Of a DNA stretch of 64,000 nt, positions 1-8,199 are shown in pieces. Below the pieces are notes generated by a model. That model was given only the letters and a program-made list of their open reading frames with translations. It searched no databases and had not been told where the DNA came from. This DNA is from Armatimonadetes bacterium UBA1398 (GTDB lineage Bacteria > Armatimonadota > Zipacnadia > UBA1398). The stretch is from assembly GCA_002305165.1 (NCBI GenBank), contig DBQI01000025.1, positions 13,054 to 77,053 on the forward strand, in the 5' to 3' direction. Both the position numbers and the translations under genes were made by a program. Position 1 is the stretch's first letter, and the number at the start of each line of letters is the position of its first letter.

Positions 1-114
1 GATTGCGTCAGCGTCGGCGGGCTGAGCTTGGACTGCGGGAAGAGCCAGGGCTAGGAGCGCCAGGGCCAGGATTGACCCTTGTAGCGACGGCCTCGAATGA
101 ATCAGGGGAACCAC
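1..114 (-). CDS. N-terminus of an exported protein (partial, runs off window)
   Basis: Read on the minus strand from a GTG at 114 (or a CTG at 105), the frame stays open to the window edge. It encodes a basic N-terminus, a leucine/alanine-rich hydrophobic core and an ALPAVQAQP-type signal peptidase I site. A GAGGAG purine run overlaps the GTG and lies 8 nt before the CTG, so the start codon is uncertain. Only about 38 residues are visible, so the mature function cannot be told. The gene diverges from the 329-2530 gene, leaving a shared intergenic region of about 215 bp. Confidence 0.45.
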   Translation of the reverse strand, partial: MVPLIHSRPSLQGSILALALLALALPAVQAQPADADAI

Positions 115-328
115 TCCTCAGTAGGTGTTGGCTGGCCCATGCTGGGCAGCGGGGACAGCCGGCTCTTCCATAGTGTACCACTCCTGGCGGGCGATGAACC
201 AAGGATGGCGGGCGTATCGGCTCTTGCGCGATAGGACCCTGGGGCACCTGAAGCTGTCGGACAGGCCAGGTCTGGGCCGGCGGACAGGCGAAGGGTGGTC
301 ATCTCAGCGAGCGATTGGAGATGAGCGC

Positions 329-2530
329 ATGACGAGACGCAGTTGGTTGGGGGCGGTGGGCTCAATGGCGGCTGCCGTGGGCAGCTACGGCGCGATAGCC
401 GGGCGCGCGGAAGCATCGACGCGGCTGCCGGCGGGAATGGCTCCCGATATCGCCTGCTGGTTCCTGAGGCCCGGCGAGCTCGAGCCACTAGCCTGGCGCG
501 AGTTCATCGATGTGGTGGCGAACCACTCGCCGTTCACGCTCCTGACCACGAGCATCCGGGCGCCGGGCATCGAGGTGACGGACCCGGCCGTGCGCGAGGC
601 GCTTGGGCGAGCCGTGGAGTACGCCCGGAGCCGGGGGATCGGGATCGTGCAGGATCTCGATGTCCGCTTGGCGCGTGAGGCTTTCGAGACCGCCTACCCC
701 GACCAGCTGCAGCAGATGCTACGGATCCGCGAACTGCCCGATGGGGAGAGCGATGTGCTGCGGTTCGCGCCGGAGGCGCTGAGCGATCACTACACCGGAC
801 TGGCTCCGCCGTACCTCTGCCGGGGCGGGCGATTCGTGCGCGCGCTGAGCTATCGCGTGGAGGGTGAGGCGATCCTTCCGGACACGATCGAAGATGTCAC
901 GGCTCGGTGCGAGGTGCTCGAGGAGTCGGAGGAGGCCGTGGTCGTGCGGCTTCCGCGTCACCCAGGCACCCGGACGTGCGCGATCGTGACCTTCAGCCAC
1001 TTCGCCGCGGATGCGTTCTCGCCCAAGATCATCCCGTTCCAGAGTGAGATCATCCGCAGCTACAGAGACGTGCCGCTGGTGGGGGTGTGCAAGGACGAGT
1101 GGGGGTTCCCTCCGTGCTTCGATGGCACGCCCAACCATGATGACATCTGGTACTCGGAGGCGATGGACCAGGAGTACGAGCGGCGCACGGGCACGCGGCT
1201 CCTCGATGCGGCGCCCCTCCTGTGGCGTCCACACGTGGGCCGTGAGGCCGAGAGGGCGGGAGCGATCAACGCCTTCAACCGCATGGTTCTCGATCGGCAT
1301 GTGGAGATCGAGAGCGCGTTTTACGACGTGACGAAGGAGGTCTTCGGGCCGGACGCGTTCGTCGGCACCCACGCGACCTGGTTCCCGCAGCCGGATGTTC
1401 GGGAGCTGAAGAAGAACGGGCTCGACTGGTGGAGAGCGCCAAGGGACTACGCTCAGAGCGATGAGATCACGCCGTACGGCTGCCGGACGTCGATGGCGAA
1501 GAAGTGGGGCGGCCCCTGGTACAACATGTTCTACGCGCCGACGATCGAGCCGTATCTGCTCGAGGTGGTGGCGGCGGCTCGAGCCGGTGGGCGCGTGAAC
1601 TACCACCCGCCTTACCCCCGCGAGGATTACGTGAACGCGCGCACGGAGATCTTCTCGGCGCCGTTGCTCGATGCCCACTGTTTGCACCGGTTGCTGGGGT
1701 TCGTCACGAGCGCCCCGATGGCTTGCCCTGTGGCGGTGATCTTCGGGCATGAGGCGGCGGCGAACTGGTCGGAGCCGACCTGGGGGGATACGGGGCAGGC
1801 GCTCGTGGAGGAGTGGTGGCTGCGCGGCATCGGGGCCGATCAGATCCCGAGCACGGAGGTCGAGTCGGGGCACCTGTTCGTGGACGACGAGGGTAAGGTC
1901 CGCTACGGACCTCAGCAGTATGAGCGGGTATACCTGTACCACCCCGAGTTCTGCGGTCCCGGGGTGCGGCGATTCATCGAGAAGGCGGAGGCCGCTGGTG
2001 GGAGCGAGGTCATCCAAGTGGGTGGCTGGACGCGCGGGCCCGACGGGGCGTCGTTGCCGGCGGAAGAGGTGCGGCGCGGAGTCAGCGAGGTCCAGATCGG
2101 TGAGGGTGACCCCGTCTCGGTCTGCGGCGTTGGATCGGCGGAGCGTGTCAGCGTGTGGGGTGGGACCGTCGTCGTGCCCTCGCCCGGAGCGCCGAGCCGG
2201 TTCCTGGACGGCACCCTCGTGTTCACGGGCCCGGGGGCGATGTGGTGCGCGTCGGACGGTGCATCCGGCGCTGGCGCGGAGGCGGATAAGTTCGCCGCGT
2301 TCCGAGTCGGCGCCTCAGGCCAGGTTGAGGCGCTCTGCGGGCGCGTCCGGCGGGCGAAGTGGCCGAACCTGCAGCTCCACTTCCGCGAGGCCGTGGATCT
2401 GGCGCTATGGCGGGACGAGTCGGGATGGCATGGGGTCGTTCAGGACTTCGAGGGGCCGCTACCGCTGGCCCTGCTCGAGCTCACAGAGGACTGGCTCTGG
2501 CTTCGCACGCCGCCTCCGTATAGCTCGTAG
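329..2530 (+). CDS. Exported glycoside-hydrolase-like protein of unknown family (733 aa)
   Basis: The ATG at 329 has a GGAG box 8 nt upstream (317-320) and opens with MTRRSWLG followed by a small-residue hydrophobic stretch. This resembles a Tat-type signal, so 329 is preferred to the much longer open frame beginning at 125. The mature part starts with a motif seen in large secreted TIM-barrel enzymes (a WFLRPGE stretch). It has alternating aromatic-rich segments and a central KDEWGFPP motif whose acidic residues could be catalytic. The C-terminal third looks like a beta-sandwich. I cannot assign a GH family. The neighbours (ZU5 lipoprotein, many other exported hydrolases) support a polysaccharide-related, extracytoplasmic role. 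A perfect hairpin follows the stop. Confidence 0.75.
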   Translation: MTRRSWLGAVGSMAAAVGSYGAIAGRAEASTRLPAGMAPDIACWFLRPGELEPLAWREFIDVVANHSPFTLLTTSIRAPGIEVTDPAVREALGRAVEYARSRGIGIVQDLDVRLAREAFETAYPDQLQQMLRIRELPDGESDVLRFAPEALSDHYTGLAPPYLCRGGRFVRALSYRVEGEAILPDTIEDVTARCEVLEESEEAVVVRLPRHPGTRTCAIVTFSHFAADAFSPKIIPFQSEIIRSYRDVPLVGVCKDEWGFPPCFDGTPNHDDIWYSEAMDQEYERRTGTRLLDAAPLLWRPHVGREAERAGAINAFNRMVLDRHVEIESAFYDVTKEVFGPDAFVGTHATWFPQPDVRELKKNGLDWWRAPRDYAQSDEITPYGCRTSMAKKWGGPWYNMFYAPTIEPYLLEVVAAARAGGRVNYHPPYPREDYVNARTEIFSAPLLDAHCLHRLLGFVTSAPMACPVAVIFGHEAAANWSEPTWGDTGQALVEEWWLRGIGADQIPSTEVESGHLFVDDEGKVRYGPQQYERVYLYHPEFCGPGVRRFIEKAEAAGGSEVIQVGGWTRGPDGASLPAEEVRRGVSEVQIGEGDPVSVCGVGSAERVSVWGGTVVVPSPGAPSRFLDGTLVFTGPGAMWCASDGASGAGAEADKFAAFRVGASGQVEALCGRVRRAKWPNLQLHFREAVDLALWRDESGWHGVVQDFEGPLPLALLELTEDWLWLRTPPPYSS

Positions 2531-2546
2531 AGGGGTTCCGGTGGCG

Positions 2547-2584
2547 GCTGCACGCCGGCGAGGTCTTCCTCGCCGGCGTGCAGC
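2547..2584. terminator. Perfect 17-bp hairpin between convergent genes
   Basis: The 17-nt arm at 2547-2563 pairs perfectly with 2568-2584 around a TCTT loop. It sits between the stop of the 329-2530 gene and the stop of the minus-strand lipoprotein gene at 2599, so it can serve both directions. No T-tract follows on either side. Confidence 0.7.
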
Positions 2585-2598
2585 GCGTTGTGAGTTCG

Positions 2599-4212
2599 TT
2601 AGCCGGCGGCAGCAAACAGCCGGCGATTGACGGTCGTGGTCTGCCCGGCGGATACGATGAGGTTCTCGGCCATCGCGGGCTCATAGCCCGGCAAGGAGAA
2701 CCGCAGGGAGTACGTCCCCGGAGCCAGGCCGGCGAACTGATAGGTTCCGTCAGGGGCAGTCGTGGCGTCGAGCAGCTGCCCGGGAGCCTGGATCATGCTG
2801 ACCCGGACGCCCGCCAGGGGCTGGCCCTCCTCATCGAGCACCTGGCCCTCAATGGCGCCAAGGTCGCCGGCGCCAAGGGGTGGTAGCACGAAGGTGTAGG
2901 AGGTTGCTTCGCCTCCGTCGATCTGCATGGGTCCGGTGGAGGCCGTGTCGTAGCCGTCGGCCGAAGCGGCGAAGCTGTAGGTGCCCTCGGGGAGCTGGTC
3001 GAGGGTGTAGACGCCGTTTGCATCGGTGAGCGTGGAGCGGCCGACATCCTGGGGTCCGGACTCGATCTCGACGCGGGCACCAGCGATGCCCGTGCCCTCG
3101 GAGTCCTGAACGAAGCCGGTGAGGCTGCCCGGCTCAGTCGGGATAGTGCCGGTGAGCGGCGCGCCGAGGATGGTCCACTGGCCCGCACCAACCCTGATGC
3201 CGCCGTAGGTCCTGTCGGTGAGCCCCTGGGCCGCTACCTTGACCGAGTACTCGCCTGCCGTTAGGTTCGCGAACTCGACCTTGCCGGCGCCATCGGTCTG
3301 AGCCGCAGGCACCTGGGAGGGGCCGTCGCTCAGCGTCACGGTAGCATTCTTGACCGGCTTGGTACCCTCATCATCGGAGAAGACGAGCACGCGCATCTGG
3401 CCGGGCTGGCCGGCATCGGCGGTGAGCTGGAAGTTCACCGTTGTTGTCTCGCCCAGGTTTACATCCGCGCGGCCGTCGTCGAGTTTGTAGCCCGGCTTCC
3501 TCGCGGAGACGGGGTAGCCGCCAGGGCCGATCGTGTCGATGGTGTACTTGCCGTTCTCATCGCTCACGGCGTAGAGGCTGGCCCCATCGATCTCGACGAT
3601 GGCGCCCGGCAACGGGTTGCCGTCCTGGTCGGTGACCGTGCCGGAGATGGCGCTCCAGTCGATCCGGGAGTACTGCAGAGCGGTGGCCATGATGAAGGTG
3701 GATAGGCGATCGACCCGCACGCGGACGACTCGGGCGTCGGCGTCGATCTCATGGCCGCACACCCGCAGCCAGACGCCGTCATGCAGGCAGAAGACCTGCA
3801 GCGCGTTCTGGATCGACTGGCTGGGGATGTCGAAGGTCTCGAAGGGAAGCTCCACAATGGCGGGCTCATTGAAGATGAGGCCGTCGGGTCCGAAGTAGTA
3901 TCCCGTTGCGCCGATCTGCTTCTCTGCCCTATCCATGGGAAGCCCGGGGCTAGTGGTGACGCCTACTTGGACCGTCAGGGGGGCGTTCAGCGCCCCGCGG
4001 GGGATGATGATCCCGGCCCGCGACTCCTCATCACGCACGGTGCCTCCCTGGTCGTTGATCCGACCAGTGGTCTTGATGGTCACCGTAGCCGGTGAGCCGC
4101 TGTCGCCGCCGCCGAATGCATCGCCGATGCTGCTGCATCCCGCCGCGACCACAGCGAGCAGAGCCATCCCGCATGCCGCTGGCACCAGCCAAGCGGAAAC
4201 CCGTCGTGACAT
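2599..4212 (-). CDS. Lipoprotein with ZU5 domain and tandem carboxypeptidase-regulatory-like repeats
   Basis: This 537-residue protein starts with a lipoprotein signal (lipobox AVVAAGC, Cys about 26). Residues about 50-150 look like a ZU5 domain, with the GGTV then IIPRGAL pattern. After it come about four carboxypeptidase-D-regulatory/CNA-B-like beta-sandwiches, at about 190-270, 270-350, 360-445 and 450-535. Each repeats a G.V.D..G.PL.GA.V pattern and a Y.. .L..G.Y.. motif. Such modules are usually structural or adhesive and have no enzymatic residues. The protein is probably anchored in the membrane and extended into the periplasm or outside. AAGGAGG precedes the ATG at 4212 with good spacing. 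Its start lies only 30 bp from the divergent GT-C gene. Confidence 0.8.
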   Translation of the reverse strand: MSRRVSAWLVPAACGMALLAVVAAGCSSIGDAFGGGDSGSPATVTIKTTGRINDQGGTVRDEESRAGIIIPRGALNAPLTVQVGVTTSPGLPMDRAEKQIGATGYYFGPDGLIFNEPAIVELPFETFDIPSQSIQNALQVFCLHDGVWLRVCGHEIDADARVVRVRVDRLSTFIMATALQYSRIDWSAISGTVTDQDGNPLPGAIVEIDGASLYAVSDENGKYTIDTIGPGGYPVSARKPGYKLDDGRADVNLGETTTVNFQLTADAGQPGQMRVLVFSDDEGTKPVKNATVTLSDGPSQVPAAQTDGAGKVEFANLTAGEYSVKVAAQGLTDRTYGGIRVGAGQWTILGAPLTGTIPTEPGSLTGFVQDSEGTGIAGARVEIESGPQDVGRSTLTDANGVYTLDQLPEGTYSFAASADGYDTASTGPMQIDGGEATSYTFVLPPLGAGDLGAIEGQVLDEEGQPLAGVRVSMIQAPGQLLDATTAPDGTYQFAGLAPGTYSLRFSLPGYEPAMAENLIVSAGQTTTVNRRLFAAAG

Positions 4213-4242
4213 CGTACGCCTCCTTGACCGGAGGAGCGAGGC

Positions 4243-6018
4243 GTGCCGCCCCCTCGGTATGTCATCTCTCTTCGTTGCGTGCCGTGCTTGGATGCGTTAC
4301 AAGTATGCTTTATGTGCCCCGCTGATTCCAGCCGTATCCCCGTTCTTCTAACCGCGGCCGTCATGACCTCGGTGGCGGCAGCCGTATTCCTGACGCCCGA
4401 TGCTGTCCCTTTCCCGATGGACGACTCGTACATCCATGTCGTCTATGCGGAGAACCTGGCCCACACGGGGCACTTGGAGTTCAACGTCGGCGAGTTCGCC
4501 GGCATCGGATCCACGAGCATCCTGTGGGTGCTGGCCATCGCTCTCCTCGTGAAGCTCGGGCTGTCCGGAGTAGTCGCCACCAAGGCGCTCTCCCTGCTCT
4601 GTCTATTCATGACGCTCGCGAGCGTCATTTGGCTCCTCAATGAGTGGGTTCCGCGAGTGGCGCCTCGCTGTCCGGCATGGTTGCGGATGGTTGCGGCTGT
4701 GCTTGCGGGGTTCTCCGGCAACATGATCTGGTTCGGGCTGAGTGGCATGGAGACCCTGTGTTTCCTGGGGCTCGCCCTCCTGACGCTGGTCTTCTACGCC
4801 CGCGACAACTGGATTGGCGTCGGCATCGCCGCAGGGCTGGCCGTTCTGACCCGGCTCGAGGGTGGAGCCCTGGTCGTGGCGCTCCTCGTGGTCCACTTCA
4901 TAGGGAAGCCAGGCAGCAAGAAGGCGGACCTCGTGCGGCTGATCGCACCTGCGGTACTCGTCTTCCTGCTCGTCTTCCCGTGGCTCGCGTATCTCCACTC
5001 GACCACCGGCGAGTGGCTTCCCACATCATTCGAGGGCAAGAAGCTGGTTCAGGGGGAGGCCACCCGCGAGGCCTTCGGTGATCTGGGCCTATCGGGGCTG
5101 GCGCAGATTGGGCTGGTCGTCGTCGTGGGTCTGTGGGTCGCGTACGCGTCCCTGTGGGTCTATGGCCTGGGTTTCGGGTTCCCTCCCTCGATCAACCATG
5201 TGGGCAGCGAGGTGGGCGGCGGCGGGGTGGATATCTGGCTCATCGGGGCGGCGCTCCTCGGCCTGGTCGCTCTGCCGTTGACCGTCCTGGGCTGGAGCGC
5301 GCTGTGGCGGTCGCGGAAGGGGCTACTGCGAGACACCCACGGGCGGGCTCTCGTCGCGTTTCTCCTCTGGGCCTTGCTGCACAACGTCTCCTACGCCTTC
5401 CTGTTCCCGAGCCTCGGCACGGCATCGCGCTACCAGGCGCTCAACCACATCCTGCTCTGGATGGTCCCGCTGCTCGGTGTGGCGGCCATGAATCGCCCGA
5501 CCTGGCAGCGGGTGGCCTTCGCGGGCTTGGCCGTGATGCTCGCCGCCAACCTCATCTACTGGCGAGGGACCTATGGGGCGAACCTCAAGCACATGCGCGA
5601 GGTGCGATTCGCGGCGGCCGAGTGGCTGAACCGCACCCCTGGCCGCACGGCGGCCTTCGACATCGGCGCGCTCCGTTGGCATTCCGAGGAGCCCATCGTC
5701 GACCTGGGCGGCCTGTCCAATGCGGACTTCGTGGACTACCAGCTTAGTGGGCGCGTCGGCGAGTTCCTGAAGCGGGAGGGGGTCACGCACCTGGCGATCC
5801 CGTGCCCCCACTCGGAACAGGGCGACATGCCTTTCGAACTCATGGAGTTCCTCCGGCTCGGAACGGACCGATTGTTCGAGCCGGTGGAGGTCGCGCGGTT
5901 CGAGGGCTCGGTCGAGGAGTGGCGCCGTGGCTTCGCGCCCACCTTCAACTACCAGCCATCGGTGGTCATCTACGAGGTGCGGTGGAAGGAACCCGCCTCG
6001 AAGGGTCCCGCCCGCTAG
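4243..6018 (+). CDS. GT-C family multi-spanning glycosyltransferase-like membrane protein
   Basis: The protein is about 590 residues. After the first transmembrane helix comes an acidic DDSYIH motif, typical of GT-C enzymes that use polyprenyl-phosphate sugars (PMT/ArnT/arabinofuranosyltransferase-like). Roughly ten hydrophobic helices follow. The C-terminal soluble part (after about 440) has a conserved AAFDIGAL and VDLGGLSN segment, as in other GT-C proteins. The likely role is sugar transfer to exported protein or envelope glycan; donor and acceptor are unknown. The GTG at 4243 has GGAGGAG 6 nt upstream. An ATG at 4312 would place the start directly before the first helix but has no Shine-Dalgarno, so the true start is open. 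The stop overlaps that of the convergent HIT gene. Confidence 0.7.
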   Translation: MPPPRYVISLRCVPCLDALQVCFMCPADSSRIPVLLTAAVMTSVAAAVFLTPDAVPFPMDDSYIHVVYAENLAHTGHLEFNVGEFAGIGSTSILWVLAIALLVKLGLSGVVATKALSLLCLFMTLASVIWLLNEWVPRVAPRCPAWLRMVAAVLAGFSGNMIWFGLSGMETLCFLGLALLTLVFYARDNWIGVGIAAGLAVLTRLEGGALVVALLVVHFIGKPGSKKADLVRLIAPAVLVFLLVFPWLAYLHSTTGEWLPTSFEGKKLVQGEATREAFGDLGLSGLAQIGLVVVVGLWVAYASLWVYGLGFGFPPSINHVGSEVGGGGVDIWLIGAALLGLVALPLTVLGWSALWRSRKGLLRDTHGRALVAFLLWALLHNVSYAFLFPSLGTASRYQALNHILLWMVPLLGVAAMNRPTWQRVAFAGLAVMLAANLIYWRGTYGANLKHMREVRFAAAEWLNRTPGRTAAFDIGALRWHSEEPIVDLGGLSNADFVDYQLSGRVGEFLKREGVTHLAIPCPHSEQGDMPFELMEFLRLGTDRLFEPVEVARFEGSVEEWRRGFAPTFNYQPSVVIYEVRWKEPASKGPAR

Positions 6019-6368
6019 CCGGGGGGCCAGGCCATGGCGCGCCCGCCGAGGATGTGGAAGTGCAGATGGGCGACGCTCTGCCCACCGTTGCGCCCCGCGT
6101 TGACCACGACTCGGTAGCCGTCATCGGCGATGCCTGCCTCGTGTGCGACCCGCACGCAGACGCTGGCGAGGTGGCCGAGGGTCTCGGGCGTGGTGGCAGG
6201 ATCAGTCAGGCCGCTTAGCGGGTCCCTGGGGATGACGAGTATGTGGGTAGGCGCTTGCGGGTTGATGTCCCGGAAGGCCACGCACACCTCGTCCTCGTAC
6301 ACGATGTCGGCGCTGATCTCGCCGCGAGCGATCTTCGCGAAGATGGTGTCTTCCGCCACTGAGGGCAC
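6015..6368 (-). CDS. HIT family (histidine triad) nucleotide-binding hydrolase
   Basis: This 117-residue protein has the full histidine triad HLHFH near the C-terminus, followed by ILGGR. It also carries the family's N-terminal pattern (IFAKI.. GEI.. VYEDE, then FRDINPQAPTHILVIPR). HINT-type enzymes hydrolyse adenosine 5'-phosphoramidates and related AMP conjugates as cytosolic dimers. Length and motif order match the family. The start is GTG at 6368, with a second in-frame GTG three codons later. Its stop TAG lies in a CTAG shared with the stop of the convergent GT-C gene. It is read away from the ParB-like gene that starts at 6485. Confidence 0.93.
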   Translation of the reverse strand: MPSVAEDTIFAKIARGEISADIVYEDEVCVAFRDINPQAPTHILVIPRDPLSGLTDPATTPETLGHLASVCVRVAHEAGIADDGYRVVVNAGRNGGQSVAHLHFHILGGRAMAWPPG

Positions 6369-6484
6369 CGCCTCTCATCGGTGGTTGGCTGCTGACATGA
6401 GGCTTCCCGACGCATCGCCACGGACCTGCAAGGACGCGGCGGGCCGCGGCCGAAGGCTCGAGCGACATCTGCCGGGAGGGTCAG

Positions 6485-6894
6485 GTGACGGTTCTGACCA
6501 GACTCGTCGATCTGCGCGACCTGCAGCCCAGCCAGCTCTACATCAGTGAGGCCACGCTGGATCGAATCGAGCGCAAGTTCGACACGAGCCATCCGCAGGG
6601 GTGCCGCCCGTACCCATCGTGCGGCTGGACGGCCGATGGATGCTCACCGATGGGCACACCAGGGCCTTCGCCCTCTACCGCTCTGGCGCGCGAGAGGTGC
6701 GGGTCATCGACGAGCCGGACGCGCTCGACTGGGCGGCCTACCGGGTGTGCGTGGATTGGTGCCTGGATGAGGGCATCGAGTGGGTCGGCGACCTCGCAGG
6801 CAGGATGCTGCCTCCGAGGGAGTTCGAGCAGCTCTGGTTGCTGCGCTGCCGGCGGATGCAAGAGGAGCTGGCGCGTCTGCGCGGAGAGGGCTAG
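6485..6894 (+). pseudogene. ParB-N-like small protein broken by a single-base frameshift
   Basis: The GTG at 6485 (GGGAGGG 4 nt upstream) encodes VLTRLVDLRDLQPSQLYIS and about 38 residues up to a run of four Gs at 6598-6601. The matching continuation, PPVPIVRLDGRWMLTDGHT then DWAAYRVCVDWCLDEGI, is in the next frame from 6601 and ends at 6894. One extra G would join them into a ~136-residue protein. Its halves match, from memory, a family of small ParB/sulfiredoxin-fold proteins annotated as ParB N-terminal or acetyltransferase-like. The fold binds nucleotides; the biological role is unknown. The break is in a homopolymer, so it may be a sequencing error rather than a real pseudogene. Confidence 0.75.
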
Positions 6895-8123
6895 CCCGCC
6901 TTGGCTTCCTCCATCGCGATGCGGCTCCATTCGTCGAAACGCTCGGGTCGGTAGTTGCAGGTGTGGGTGTCCTTCAGGATGATCTCCAATGTGCAGTCGT
7001 GTTCGCGGGCGATGGCGATGGTCTCGCGTATATCCGCTCTCACGGCGTCCGCGTCGAAGCGGATGGCGGCGAGGGTGGCGGGATTGGGCTTCCAAGAGTA
7101 AATGGCGCGGTTCTGGAGTTTCGCGGCGCTCACGCGCTTATCGGCCCACGGGCTGATGGAGACTCGGCGGAGCCGTGGGACCCGCGCTAAGAGCATGTCG
7201 AGTTTGGCGTGGAGCGGCTCGCAGCAGCCGTAGCAGTTGAGGCCGAAGCGCTCCAGGATGGGAAGCTGGTAACGCAGCACGAACTCCTCGTGCATGGCCG
7301 GCGAGACCTCGGACATGGTCTGGGCCTCGCAGAAGCCCCACATGTCGCGGAGCCGGACGCGACCCGTGAAGTTCGGCGCGGGCAGCTCCTCGGTGAAGCC
7401 GAAGCCCCCGGAACCCACGTAGTGGTTGCCGTTGTTCAGGTAGAGCAGTCCCTGCTCCTCGAGACTCCGCAGCCCCTCGAGCCTGCCGAGCATGAGCGTC
7501 TCCATGCCTCGGTGCACCAACTCGGGCTGGTCCACCATGTCCATGAAGGTGTTGGCGATGCCGCGCAGCATGGTCCACTCGTCGATGAGCCCCAGGGCCC
7601 ACCAGTAGCTGCCGTGGAGCTGGACGCGCAGGATGCCATCGAAGAGCTCGTGAGCGAGGTCCAGGCGCTGCTCGGTGGCGGCGTGGTCATGCCGGTAGGT
7701 GGGGATCTCGATCTTGTCGACGTCGTCGAGGCACTGAATGGGCGGCTCCCAGTTGTATGCCCCACGCTCGGCGCCGCTGAAGATGTGCCTCGGTCCTATC
7801 CCCCAGCCGGTCTGATGGACGGCAGGCTGAACAGGGTACGTGTCGTCGCAGACCTGGTCGTCGTCGAAGTGCTCGGCTGCGTAGAGGCGCTGGCGCAGCC
7901 CCATCTCGATGCCTCTAGCCTCATCCTCCTCGCATTCCAGAGCGGCGCGGGGTATGAGCTCGATCCAGGAGCCCTCGGGGGAGATGAAGACGAGTGGCCG
8001 CGCTGCGCGGAGGGAGTTCTGCGCGTGCCAGAGCCGCCGTCGTTCCTCCATGACGTCGCGCTGGGCAGCCTCGGCGACGCGTCTGGCAAGGTCACGAAGG
8101 ACCGTGCGGTCGTGTGAAGTCAC
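6891..8123 (-). CDS. Uroporphyrinogen-decarboxylase-like (UroD/MtaA superfamily) protein
   Basis: This 410-residue protein has no signal peptide. The TIM-barrel pattern resembles the large UROD-like family, which includes corrinoid methyltransferases as well as true decarboxylases. A Cys-rich segment around residues 297-305 (NCYGCCEPLH) could bind a metal like the zinc site of MtaA-type enzymes. It is followed by a RVSISPWAD strand-turn typical of the family. The heme-pathway residues of HemE are not evident, so a C1-transfer or decarboxylation reaction on an unknown substrate is more likely. No corrinoid protein or reactivase is adjacent. GTG start at 8123. The stop shares a CTAG with the convergent ParB-like gene. 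Confidence 0.75.
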   Translation of the reverse strand: MTSHDRTVLRDLARRVAEAAQRDVMEERRRLWHAQNSLRAARPLVFISPEGSWIELIPRAALECEEDEARGIEMGLRQRLYAAEHFDDDQVCDDTYPVQPAVHQTGWGIGPRHIFSGAERGAYNWEPPIQCLDDVDKIEIPTYRHDHAATEQRLDLAHELFDGILRVQLHGSYWWALGLIDEWTMLRGIANTFMDMVDQPELVHRGMETLMLGRLEGLRSLEEQGLLYLNNGNHYVGSGGFGFTEELPAPNFTGRVRLRDMWGFCEAQTMSEVSPAMHEEFVLRYQLPILERFGLNCYGCCEPLHAKLDMLLARVPRLRRVSISPWADKRVSAAKLQNRAIYSWKPNPATLAAIRFDADAVRADIRETIAIAREHDCTLEIILKDTHTCNYRPERFDEWSRIAMEEAKAG

Positions 8124-8199
8124 GTGGACATCGCCTCTTCTGGGCAGGGATCACGGGGTGCTTCGGTGCATCAGGCTACCGATACCTTCGTCCGGCAGG

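Noticed and set aside
719..2017. 432-residue open frame on the minus strand
   Set aside because: It is antisense to the exported enzyme gene at 329-2530, is extremely Arg/Pro/His-rich and has no ribosome-binding site. It is a typical high-GC shadow.
7209..8117. 302-residue plus-strand frame
   Set aside because: It is antisense to the UroD-like gene, which has better motifs and a start codon with an AGAGG box.
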